DNA from: CAZDAM01 sp964503595
GTDB taxonomy: Bacteria > Muiribacteriota > UBA6191
Assembly (NCBI GenBank): GCA_964503595.1
Contig: CAZDAM010000039.1
Location: forward strand, 1-27,647
Reading direction: 5' to 3'
DNA: 27,647 nt
Made by a program: the position numbers and the translations under genes. Numbering within the stretch: position 1 is the stretch's first letter; each line of letters starts with the position of its first letter. Shown piece after piece: positions 1 to 7,127 of the stretch. The notes under the pieces are model-generated. The model was given only the letters and a program-made list of their open reading frames with translations. It did no database searches and was not told the origin of the DNA.

Positions 1-234
1 CTACATAATTTTGCAAATTGCTCCAGAGTCGAAAGGGTGGAGGTGTCTTCCGTTTTTTGGAAAACTCCCACAGAGTCCGGGAGATTTTCCGAAAGTGGGC
101 TTTTGAGGCATATTCATCATTGATATCGCTTGGTATTTTGCCTTCGTGATTGGTAGATCGAGATCCGCCCCATACTTCAGAAGGAAGCGAATTGTATTGT
201 AGTTATAAAGTTTTCGGAACTTTTGCTTTCGCAT
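1..234 (-). pseudogene. Frameshifted ankyrin-repeat gene fragment, runs off window
   Basis: Reading leftward from ATG 234, the first frame gives an ankyrin-type helix and turn (NTIRFLLKYGADLDL) and then becomes unconvincing, ending at TAG 3-1. From about position 180 another frame continues the ankyrin pattern (TNHEGKIPSDI, matching the usual N-x-E-G-K-T-P-x-D-I start of the next repeat). It goes on as a basic helical stretch (KAHFRKISRTLWEF) with codon choice like neighbouring genes, and is open to the window edge. That second frame has no usual start codon before its upstream stop at 205-203. The simplest reading is one ankyrin gene with a frameshift near 170-185. The fragment starts 9 bases after the Smr gene, in the same frame, with no Shine-Dalgarno site, so its 5' part is probably lost too. 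A sequencing error or a 5'-truncated partial gene are the alternatives. Confidence 0.5.
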
Positions 235-243
235 CGATAAATT

Positions 244-921
244 TCAGTACTCAAAACGGTTGGCATAATGGCTGTAAGTTTTACGGAATTCATCCGAGAA
301 GAAAATTTCAAAGTCCAGAACCCGTTCCAGAACTTCGTTGATACCCTGGAAGTCGCGTTCTTCATTTAAGTGGTGAAGCAGTTTTGTGACCCAGGCTTCA
401 TCCCATTTTTCGGCCAGACGTTCGTCCAGTTTCTGAATCCGGTGGGAGGGGTGTTTTTCTTCTTCCAGAGGTGCTTTTTTAAGGTTCTCCAGTTTTTCCC
501 GGGTTTCTTCCTCGCGGATTTCCCGCATGAGTTTCCTGAGATCGTTGGGGGATGAATGCTTTTTCATGTAAGACTCCTTGAATCCATAAAGAGACTGACG
601 GATTTGCTGCTCGGTACGTTTTAAGATAGTGTTACTGAGATAAAGAATCAGGACTGAGGAAGATTGAGCTTCTTCCAGATCGAGGTGTGACAGGAACGGG
701 AAATTCAGCAGGCGATCGGCTAAGACTTCACGATGGGAGAGAGGCTGGGGCAACCTGAGTTTGCCCCGGCCTGTAATCATTTCGACCCTGAAGACACGGG
801 ACTTTCTGGCCTTCAGAATGATATCGAGCATCAGATCCCGCAGAAGAGGATACTGATGCTCGTGACCATGCAGATCACAGATCAGGGTGCGAAAGCGAAC
901 TTCAAAGCTCGCCGAAAGCAT
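244..921 (-). CDS. Smr-domain protein
   Basis: A 225-residue protein. Residues about 10-96 look like an Smr domain: the DLHG motif (16-19) is followed by an amphipathic helix, the strand and loop VEMITGRGK (TGRG at 50-53, in place of the usual HGxG) and a last hydrophobic strand (SSSVLILYLS). Smr domains are nucleic-acid-binding or nuclease modules found in MutS2 and in stand-alone proteins. The C-terminal 130 residues are highly charged and helical and are not recognised. I chose ATG 921 because it lies one base after the pta stop codon (925-923). An in-frame GTG at 984 and ATG at 957 would overlap pta. It is probably co-transcribed with pta. The family call is good; the substrate is unknown. 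Confidence 0.7.
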   Translation of the reverse strand: MLSASFEVRFRTLICDLHGHEHQYPLLRDLMLDIILKARKSRVFRVEMITGRGKLRLPQPLSHREVLADRLLNFPFLSHLDLEEAQSSSVLILYLSNTILKRTEQQIRQSLYGFKESYMKKHSSPNDLRKLMREIREEETREKLENLKKAPLEEEKHPSHRIQKLDERLAEKWDEAWVTKLLHHLNEERDFQGINEVLERVLDFEIFFSDEFRKTYSHYANRFEY

Positions 922-922
922 C

Positions 923-1909
923 TCATCCGGCCTGAACAGCCGTAATGACGGCAACATTGACGATATCTTCAACGCTGCATCCACGGGAAAGATCGTTCAT
1001 GGGACGGGAGAGTCCCTGAATGATGGGGCCGTAGGCTTCGGCTTTGCCAAAACGCTGCACAAGCTTGTAGCCGATGTTACCGGCATCCAGATCCGGAAAA
1101 ATCAGGACATTGGCCTGTCCGGCAACAGGGGAGTCGGGGGCTTTCTTCTGACCGACGGAAGCAACCAGAGCGGCATCCGCCTGGAGTTCTCCATCCAGCA
1201 TAAATCCCTGGGTGTTGCGTTCCCAGGCCAGTTTCAGGGCTTCGGTGACCTTATCAATATCCGGGTGCTTGGCCGAGCCTTTGGTCGAGAAGGACAAAAG
1301 GGCTACCCGGGGAGGTTTTTTCATCAGTCTCTGATAGTTTTCGGCTGTTGAGAGAGCAATATCAGCAAGTTGGGAAGAATCCGGATTGGGAACCACTCCA
1401 CAGTCGGCAAAAAACAGGATGCCCTGATCTCCAAAGCTGCTATCCGGGGAAATCATCACGAAATAACTGCTTACGGTCTTCACCCCTTTGGCGGGTTTCA
1501 CAATCTGGATTCCGGCCCGAAGGACATCGGCTGTGGGCGAGCTGGAACCGGATACCAGACCATGTACTTTTCCCATGCGCAGGAGCAGGGAGGCCATGAT
1601 AATCGGTTTTTTGACCTCGCGCCCGGCTTCGACCCAGGAGATTCCCTTGGCCCGGCGCAGTTCGTAGTATCCGGTCTGAAGCTCCTTGATGAGTTCTTCA
1701 TCGCTTTCATCAAACCAGAGAGCATCTTTAAGGTTCAGATCGCTGGCATCGACCTTGGAAGGGTGGCCGATCAGAGCGACCCGGCAGTAGTTTTTCTGAA
1801 TCAGAATGGCGGCGGCTTCAAGGACGCGGCGATCCTGGGTTTCGGGAAAGATAACGATTTTCTGGGCCTGGGTGGCTCTTTCCTGCATTTCCTGCATGAA
1901 GGCATTCAT
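923..1909 (-). CDS. pta: Phosphate acetyltransferase (Pta), short form
   Basis: A 328-residue protein, the size of the compact PTA_PTB-only enzymes rather than the long proteobacterial form with an extra N-terminal region. It interconverts acetyl-CoA plus phosphate and acetyl-phosphate plus CoA in the cytoplasm. Family blocks are visible: KIVIFPETQDRRVLEAA near the N terminus, SGSSSPTADVLRAG (120-133), SFSTKGSAKHP (206-216), DGELQADAAL (239-248), FPDLDAGNIGYKL (271-283) and QGLSRPMNDLSRG (298-310). ATG 1909 has an excellent Shine-Dalgarno site (AAGGAG). No acetate kinase gene lies in the window. It follows the PHA operon after a hairpin, so it may be only partly co-transcribed. It could link acetyl-CoA supply with PHA storage, which is inference. 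Confidence 0.93.
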   Translation of the reverse strand: MNAFMQEMQERATQAQKIVIFPETQDRRVLEAAAILIQKNYCRVALIGHPSKVDASDLNLKDALWFDESDEELIKELQTGYYELRRAKGISWVEAGREVKKPIIMASLLLRMGKVHGLVSGSSSPTADVLRAGIQIVKPAKGVKTVSSYFVMISPDSSFGDQGILFFADCGVVPNPDSSQLADIALSTAENYQRLMKKPPRVALLSFSTKGSAKHPDIDKVTEALKLAWERNTQGFMLDGELQADAALVASVGQKKAPDSPVAGQANVLIFPDLDAGNIGYKLVQRFGKAEAYGPIIQGLSRPMNDLSRGCSVEDIVNVAVITAVQAG

Positions 1910-1924
1910 GCGTTCTCCTTTTTC

Positions 1925-1956
1925 AGCAAAAGCGCCCCGAGTAGCTCAGGGCGCGG
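1925..1956 (-). terminator. Hairpin terminator between ATP-grasp gene and pta
   Basis: GCGCCC (1932-1937) pairs with GGGCGC (1949-1954). After one C/A mismatch an inner GAG/CTC pair continues the stem. On the minus strand the hairpin is followed by TTTTGC. It sits in the 64-base gap between the ATP-grasp stop and the pta start, so it may end or attenuate the PHA operon transcript before pta. Confidence 0.5.
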
Positions 1957-1973
1957 CTTGAATCGTGAAAAGC

Positions 1974-3395
1974 TTATCTGATTACAGTCTTGAGATACTC
2001 CATCGCATTTGGACGCCAGGTGGTGTCCATCATATGCTTGTAGTAATCCACAAACCGGGCTTTTTCATGATCCGGGAAGCTGGAATAGCGGATGGAGAAT
2101 TCCAGAATATCCATGAAATGGCCATCATAGAACTGAATCATTTTTTCATTCAGATCCTTGAAGTTCTTTTCAACGAATTCCCGGTATTTCTCGGTATCAA
2201 AATACTTGTCACTCAGTTTCTTGTGAAACTCAAACTTCTCTTCCTGAGGAACTTCCGGATCGTTTAGGACCTTGAGATAGCGCTCCTGCTCAGTGTCCAC
2301 GCGAAGATTGTGCCTGGTGGCACCAACAAAGGAAAGCCAGCGGACCAGAGCGCAGATCAGCCATGGGAAGTGAGTGTGCAGGGAAGTGAAATCGGAATCC
2401 GGACAGGCATTGGCGAAGTCAATCGGGTGAATGACACCATCCTTGATAAGACATTCAAAACTGTTATAGGTCCAGCGATGATAGCTGTTCACAAATTTCA
2501 CATAGGATTCGATGCGATCATAGATTTGCGGGTCCAGACGCATGATTTCCGGGCTGTAGTGCTCGTGCAGGGGTTCATCCGGCTGAAAGCGCATGGGCCT
2601 GACTTCGGGCCCGATTCCCATACAGCGGACAAAATCATCATAGCCTTCCACGGCTTCCTGGATATGAAAAACCCGTCCATTGGTCTTGTTGTCATAGGCA
2701 TCATAAAGCTCTTCCAAAGACTTGATGCGATAGACATCGGATCCACCGCCACCAAAGGCTTTCTTCAGAAATACCGGGTACTGGTTTCCGAAATGGCGCT
2801 CCATGACATCACGGATGTAGTCATACTGGGGATAGAACTGCTGACGCAGCTCCTGGCGTCTTCCCTGAAATTTTTCAATTCGCTCCAGGGTGGATTTGAC
2901 TTTGGCCCAGTCGGTCTGGCGGTATTCCGGATGCCATCCGTATTTGGTATTGGAAATGATCAGGGATTGCTCGGTGGCCCAGCGCTGTTCGGCTTTCTGT
3001 TCGGCTGTCCAGGGAGCAAAGTCAGGCAGCATCACAGTTTTGGGGAATTTATCCTTGGGATGCATGGCCCGGGCCATCAGATCGTAGGTGGAATGTTTGT
3101 CGAGGTTGTCATTGGTCAGACTGTTATTGGCAATTGGCACCAGACAGTTCTGAGCCGTCTGGGACCAGCAACGGTAAAACTGGTTCCAGTGAATGGTCCG
3201 ATCAATGATGACATCAGCCTGATTGCTGACATCGGAGCCACACAAAAGGGGTTCGGCCTTGATGCGTCCCAGATCCAGCTGGAATTCCTTTTTTCCGTGC
3301 TTCACAACCGGATTGGCAAATTTGACAAACTCCTGCATAGCAATACGCATGCTGAAGTCCATCGAGGCGAAAATACGAATTTTAATTTGTTCCAT
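1974..3395 (-). CDS. Uncharacterised ATP-grasp enzyme in the PHA operon
   Basis: A 473-residue protein with an ATP-grasp layout. The pre-ATP-grasp part (about 60-125) resembles RimK-type proteins: ADVIIDR, then LVPIANNSLTNDNLDKHSTYDL and FPKTVML. It is followed by the nucleotide-binding lysines and glycine loop (PVFLKKAFGGGGSDVYRI, K211/K212, G215-218), an acidic hinge block (IQEAVEGYDDFV, 245-256) and metal-site-like residues in FECLIKDGVIHPIDFANACPD (E314, D326, N329). The C-terminal 110 residues are charged and helical. ATP-grasp enzymes usually join a carboxylate to an amine, thiol or phosphate acceptor; the substrates here are unknown. I chose ATG 3395 because it has a Shine-Dalgarno site (GGGAG) and overlaps the phaC end by 14 bases. 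The position behind phaE/phaC suggests a role in PHA or acyl metabolism, which is inference. Confidence 0.75.
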   Translation of the reverse strand: MEQIKIRIFASMDFSMRIAMQEFVKFANPVVKHGKKEFQLDLGRIKAEPLLCGSDVSNQADVIIDRTIHWNQFYRCWSQTAQNCLVPIANNSLTNDNLDKHSTYDLMARAMHPKDKFPKTVMLPDFAPWTAEQKAEQRWATEQSLIISNTKYGWHPEYRQTDWAKVKSTLERIEKFQGRRQELRQQFYPQYDYIRDVMERHFGNQYPVFLKKAFGGGGSDVYRIKSLEELYDAYDNKTNGRVFHIQEAVEGYDDFVRCMGIGPEVRPMRFQPDEPLHEHYSPEIMRLDPQIYDRIESYVKFVNSYHRWTYNSFECLIKDGVIHPIDFANACPDSDFTSLHTHFPWLICALVRWLSFVGATRHNLRVDTEQERYLKVLNDPEVPQEEKFEFHKKLSDKYFDTEKYREFVEKNFKDLNEKMIQFYDGHFMDILEFSIRYSSFPDHEKARFVDYYKHMMDTTWRPNAMEYLKTVIR

Positions 3396-4500
3396 AAGCT
3401 CCCTTTCCATTGGCATTCGCCAGGAACGCATAAATTTCCTGCCAGTATTCTGTGGTGGACTGGTTTCTACCATCTTTTCCAAGAGCCAGCCCCAGATGGC
3501 CGATAGGGTACTCTGATTCCTTTGCAGACGCACGTGTCAAAAGACTTTTTAGAATTTTGCAGGATTCGATCGGTGAAACATGATCGTAGGTGGCGGCCTG
3601 AATCAGCACCGGCACCGTAATATCAGACAGACGGGCGACCTCGCCGTTATCAAAGGTCCAGATGCCTTCCTCAGCCAGGGTGTTCTTCTGGTATCCCTGA
3701 CGGATGATTTCCCGGTAGCATTCACCAGGAAAGGGTATGTTTTCGGTGATCCACATGTCCAGAGCCAGGAATTCAATCAGGAAGTCATCATCATTCTGTT
3801 TGTCGTAAATGGTCCGGACTTTCTTGATGTTGGCCGTGGGAGCCAACCAGGGAAAGGAAGCCGAGAAAAAATCTGCGGGTACATTTCCCCAGGTATCCAC
3901 AATCCGGTCGACATCGAAATGATCTTCCTTGGCCCAGTAGGACAGAAGGCCCCGGTCATGGAAATTCACCGGCGTGACCATGGCAATCAGAGAATGCAGA
4001 TCCCGGCACTGGGTTGCTGCGGAATAGATCACTGAAAGAGCTCCGCCCAGACAGTAGCCGGCCAGACTGATTTTTGCTGCGCCGGAATGCATGCGGGTGC
4101 GTCGTACGGCCCGATCCAGATAGCCCAGAATATACTGTCTCAGAGGATATCGGGCCTGAGCTGCGGTTGGGGTTCCCCATTCGAGCATATAGCATTCAAT
4201 GCCCATGGCCAGCATACCCTCAATGAAGGACTGGCCCTTAAGAAGATCCATGATGCAGGGTTTGTTGACCAGGGAAGGAATGATCAAAAGAGGTGGCAGT
4301 CCGGCTTTCTGGGCAGGTTTGTAATGGTATAGCGCTGTGGAGTGCTCCTGGTAGACCAGGGTTCTTGGAGTGGGGGAGAGACGTCGCCTGGCTTCTTCTC
4401 TTAAATCTTTGAGTTTATCTCCACTGCCTAAAAAATTCAAAAACTTGACATATTCCTCAGCGGATTGCTTAAGGACTTCATCCGGAACCTCGAATTTCAT
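3382..4500 (-). CDS. phaC: Poly(3-hydroxyalkanoate) synthase, class III-like catalytic subunit
   Basis: A 372-residue alpha/beta-hydrolase of the length of class III PhaC. It polymerises (R)-3-hydroxyacyl-CoA into storage polyester at the granule surface. The family signature is clear: PLLIIPSLVNKPCIMDLL, the PhaC lipase-like box GYCLGG with nucleophile C150, MVTPVNF, D306 in YDHVSP and H335 in GHLGL. The Cys-Asp-His triad is therefore intact. The start codon overlaps the phaE-like stop by four bases (ATGA), as expected for a two-subunit synthase translated together. The gene for the ATP-grasp enzyme overlaps its 3' end. No phaA or phaB is nearby, so monomer supply comes from elsewhere. Confidence 0.92.
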   Translation of the reverse strand: MKFEVPDEVLKQSAEEYVKFLNFLGSGDKLKDLREEARRRLSPTPRTLVYQEHSTALYHYKPAQKAGLPPLLIIPSLVNKPCIMDLLKGQSFIEGMLAMGIECYMLEWGTPTAAQARYPLRQYILGYLDRAVRRTRMHSGAAKISLAGYCLGGALSVIYSAATQCRDLHSLIAMVTPVNFHDRGLLSYWAKEDHFDVDRIVDTWGNVPADFFSASFPWLAPTANIKKVRTIYDKQNDDDFLIEFLALDMWITENIPFPGECYREIIRQGYQKNTLAEEGIWTFDNGEVARLSDITVPVLIQAATYDHVSPIESCKILKSLLTRASAKESEYPIGHLGLALGKDGRNQSTTEYWQEIYAFLANANGKGAYGTN

Positions 4501-4877
4501 GCTTCACGTACTTTTTTACGGGTTGTTTTTTTGGGAGCGGCAGCTTTCTTAGCCGGGGCTTTGGCGGTTTTAAGACTGGCAACTGCCTCTGTAAGCAAAT
4601 GCACCTTCTCTTCCAGATCCAAAGCTCTGGTCTCAGCCATATGCAGATTATGGGCCAGCTTTGCAAAATCCTCCTGGCTGGGAAGCCCCATTTTCCTGAG
4701 AACAGGTTCCATGTGGGACTGAATCATTCGCTCGAGATCCAGAGCCTGCTGCATATTTTTGGATAAATTTTGCATAAAGGCAGGCTCCCTCAGAAATTTT
4801 TCTACAGCTTGATTCATTTCCTTTTCCCAGGTTTTGAACATTTGTTTCTGCATTTGAAACGGATCGGTAAAGTCCAT
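4497..4877 (-). CDS. phaE: PhaE/phasin-like PHA synthase partner with lysine-rich tail
   Basis: A 126-residue, almost fully helical protein. Residues 63-103 (MGLPSQEDFAKLAHNL, then a leucine-zipper-like coiled coil ALDLEEKVHLL) resemble the C-terminal part of PhaE subunits and the phasin pattern. The last 22 residues are rich in Ala, Lys and Pro (AKAPAKKAAAPKKTTRKK), like the histone H1-type tail of PhaF/PhaI-type phasins that bind DNA. It lies directly upstream of phaC with a four-base overlap, so a role as activating subunit or granule protein is likely. ATG 4877 was chosen for its strong Shine-Dalgarno site (AGAGAGG). It is much shorter than typical PhaE (about 350 residues), so phasin remains a real alternative. 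Confidence 0.7.
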   Translation of the reverse strand: MDFTDPFQMQKQMFKTWEKEMNQAVEKFLREPAFMQNLSKNMQQALDLERMIQSHMEPVLRKMGLPSQEDFAKLAHNLHMAETRALDLEEKVHLLTEAVASLKTAKAPAKKAAAPKKTTRKKVREA

Positions 4878-4894
4878 ATGACCTCTCTTTGTTG

Positions 4895-6535
4895 TTACTC
4901 CGTGGATTTGTCGATTTTTTTGATATTGACGGAAGTTCCTGTGATTTCCATCATCCATTTTCCAAGATCGTCCTGATATTTCAACAGGACTCTGGGGGCT
5001 CGACGGGAGCCTCTTATCTTTTCAATTTTCCAGGTGCCCCCACCGAGTTTGGCCTCTTCAGTCTGTTTCCAGGAGTGTTTTTCCGGTACAGCTTTCAGAA
5101 AGACTTCCACCAGATGTCGGACATTGAAATTATGCAGATCGCGGATCTCATGAAAGCCCATTTTTTCAGAGAGCTCCACATCCCGGGAATTGAATTGCCA
5201 GTAATACTCAGCAGCACACAAAAGCCTGATGATACGGTGATGAGGCTGAATGCGATATCCGGCAACTTCCCGGCTTCTGGTACTGGACTTCATGAAACCG
5301 GAATAAAGGTTCCAGCTTGCTTTCAGACTTGGCAGCATGGCCTTGAACCAGGGATACAGATCATTGGGGAAAAGATCCTGAGGCCACTGGACTTCATCTC
5401 CTTGCGAACTGAACAGCCCTGCCAAAATATCATCACGGATACCGGGGTCGTCCTCATTAATGATGGAGACCTGAGTGATGATTTCATCTTCGAATTTCCT
5501 GACCTCTTCTTCCTGTTCTTTCCTCTGGGAGGCAAGGCGGATTTCTTTGGCCAGAATATTGTTCTGGCTACATTCGATATTATAGGCCTTATCCTTGTCA
5601 ATATAACGGCAGATTACCCTTGAGGCCTGTTTGGTGCCACGGATTCTTTCGACCCGCCAGCTTCGACGGTTTTCTTCCCATGTCGCCTCGTGATCTTCGG
5701 GAAGCAGACGTAAAAACTCTTCGTAAATACGGTGGATGTGATCCAGCTGAACCCCGGTGGCTTCCTGAAGGGTCACTCCCGGTTCAGCTTCTACGGAGCG
5801 CTTATTACACTGCCAGTAGTATTCGGCACCAATCACAACCCGGACCAGGCGCATCCAGGGTCTTAGTTTGTCCCCGGCAGGGGTGACACAGGTCAGACTT
5901 TCCGAATTACGGAAAGTGGACCAGAGTTTGAAGGAGGCCCGCATGGAGTCCACAACCCCACGTGAGGAACTTGAAAAACCACCTCGAAACTGACTGGGCC
6001 AGTCGGTATCCTTTACAGATCTGGATGCCGCCCAGATGTGCTGCAAAGCATTTTCTGAAACTCCCGGTTCTTCCATGGTCATGGGAATCCCCGGGCCTGA
6101 TTTATTTTTGCGATAGGGGGATTCTCTTTGGGGTGCTTCTCCCGGATCTCCTTTGTAAGAGTCAGTCGCAGCAGGCTGATAGCCATCCCATTTCAGCAGA
6201 CTGGTGAAGACACCGACAAGCCGACTGGCCGATGCTGGAAAATGCAGTTCCAGAAGCTTTTGAGCCAATTCCAGCTGCTGATCGGTTTCCGGGTACCAGG
6301 GGTTATAGGCCCGATGCTGATAGACCAGGGTAAAATAAAAGACCTTCTGAAAAAAAATGATCAGAAAATGGGTTTCGCCCTGTTCTTTGGGAACTTCAAG
6401 GCCGTATTCCAGCAGTTCGGGGAATTTACGTAAAAGACCGTTTAAAGTATGGATAAAACGGGCATTCTGAGGGCTGCCTGACAAAAACAAGGGGGCCAGT
6501 TCCAGTTCCAACTCATGGAGAAGATCCTGACTCAT
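4895..6535 (-). CDS. Unknown protein with tandem duplicated ~130-residue domain
   Basis: A 546-residue soluble protein that I do not recognise. Residues about 195-323 and 400-534 are two copies of one domain. The copies share EYYWQ-x-N-x-R-x-VE (238-249 and 443-454), a helical stretch leading to F-L-x-x-x-P-E, and W-R/K-x-E-R/K-IRG-x-x-x-x-x-RV (293-307 and 502-516), each ending in a beta-like stretch. A charged linker (330-370) separates them. The N-terminal 110 residues are helical, and 120-190 look disordered and Ser/Pro/Gly-rich. No signal peptide or TM segment is seen. It lies 5 bases after the PH-like membrane protein and 17 bases before the phaE-like gene, so it belongs to the PHA operon. 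A granule-associated or regulatory role is a guess from position only. Confidence 0.75.
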   Translation of the reverse strand: MSQDLLHELELELAPLFLSGSPQNARFIHTLNGLLRKFPELLEYGLEVPKEQGETHFLIIFFQKVFYFTLVYQHRAYNPWYPETDQQLELAQKLLELHFPASASRLVGVFTSLLKWDGYQPAATDSYKGDPGEAPQRESPYRKNKSGPGIPMTMEEPGVSENALQHIWAASRSVKDTDWPSQFRGGFSSSSRGVVDSMRASFKLWSTFRNSESLTCVTPAGDKLRPWMRLVRVVIGAEYYWQCNKRSVEAEPGVTLQEATGVQLDHIHRIYEEFLRLLPEDHEATWEENRRSWRVERIRGTKQASRVICRYIDKDKAYNIECSQNNILAKEIRLASQRKEQEEEVRKFEDEIITQVSIINEDDPGIRDDILAGLFSSQGDEVQWPQDLFPNDLYPWFKAMLPSLKASWNLYSGFMKSSTRSREVAGYRIQPHHRIIRLLCAAEYYWQFNSRDVELSEKMGFHEIRDLHNFNVRHLVEVFLKAVPEKHSWKQTEEAKLGGGTWKIEKIRGSRRAPRVLLKYQDDLGKWMMEITGTSVNIKKIDKSTE

Positions 6536-6540
6536 ACCAC

Positions 6541-7059
6541 CTATTCATCCCAGTAATCATTGGATTGAGATGGGGAAGCGGACTCGGCGGAGGGGTTCAG
6601 TGCCGGACGCTGAAAGGCACGCTGTAGACGTCCAATGCTGCCAGGAGGAAACTCTTCTTCCCAGTCAACCTCCTGAAATTCTCCATCTTCATCTCTCCAG
6701 GAGAGAGAGAAATGAATTTTCTGAGTATATTCCGGGCTTGCACCGGACTCTTCGACAATGTCTTCGCCTTCCCATTCGAAGTGCTCGATCTGCTCCCGGA
6801 AAATCTGGTGCTCTGCTTTGCCGGGCAAACACAACCGGATACCATGGTCGTGAAAGATGACTCCGGAATTCCTGAACTGAAAGGCTTTGAAAATAAACCA
6901 GGAACTGGCGGCAATTCCAGCTCCAGCCAAAGCCTGAATGCCTCCGATTGGAATCAGAATCACAACTCCAAGACACAGAACACTGCCAACTGCTGGTGTT
7001 ATGAGCTTTTTTTGCCAGTGGGGTCGGATGACTTCCCATTGTTTTCCAAGCCTGTTCAT
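6541..7059 (-). CDS. Two-TM membrane protein with PH-like cytoplasmic tail
   Basis: A 172-residue protein. After a short basic N terminus (RPHWQKK), two hydrophobic helices span about residues 20-38 and 40-60. A beta-rich domain follows (NSGVIFHDHGIRL, then IFREQIEHFEWEGED) that resembles bacterial PH-like domains attached to paired TM helices. The C terminus is acidic and Ser/Pro-rich. ATG 7059 has a near-perfect Shine-Dalgarno site (TTAGGAGTG). It is the first gene of the minus-strand operon that carries the PHA genes and lies five bases before the next start. The specific function is not known; the PH-like call is by pattern only. Confidence 0.7.
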   Translation of the reverse strand: MNRLGKQWEVIRPHWQKKLITPAVGSVLCLGVVILIPIGGIQALAGAGIAASSWFIFKAFQFRNSGVIFHDHGIRLCLPGKAEHQIFREQIEHFEWEGEDIVEESGASPEYTQKIHFSLSWRDEDGEFQEVDWEEEFPPGSIGRLQRAFQRPALNPSAESASPSQSNDYWDE

Positions 7060-7127
7060 ATCACTCCTAATCGCCTGAGGCAATCATAATACACAAAATC
7101 AGGCTTCAATTGTCGTACACTTGGGGA

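Noticed and set aside
1370..1981. Plus-strand open frame of 203 codons
   Set aside because: It is antisense to pta, whose protein is unmistakable; the frame is a by-product of pta codon usage.
2310..3506. Long open frame of 398 codons on the plus strand
   Set aside because: It lies fully antisense to the ATP-grasp gene and the phaC end, has no Shine-Dalgarno site and shows no family resemblance, whereas the minus strand has clear motifs.
3396..3533. N-terminal extension of the ATP-grasp frame
   Set aside because: It overlaps phaC by more than 100 bases and lacks the Shine-Dalgarno site found at ATG 3395; the extension has no conserved look.
4889..5623. Plus-strand open frame of 244 codons
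   Set aside because: It is antisense to the duplicated-domain protein, with Phe-rich, unstructured composition typical of an antisense shadow.
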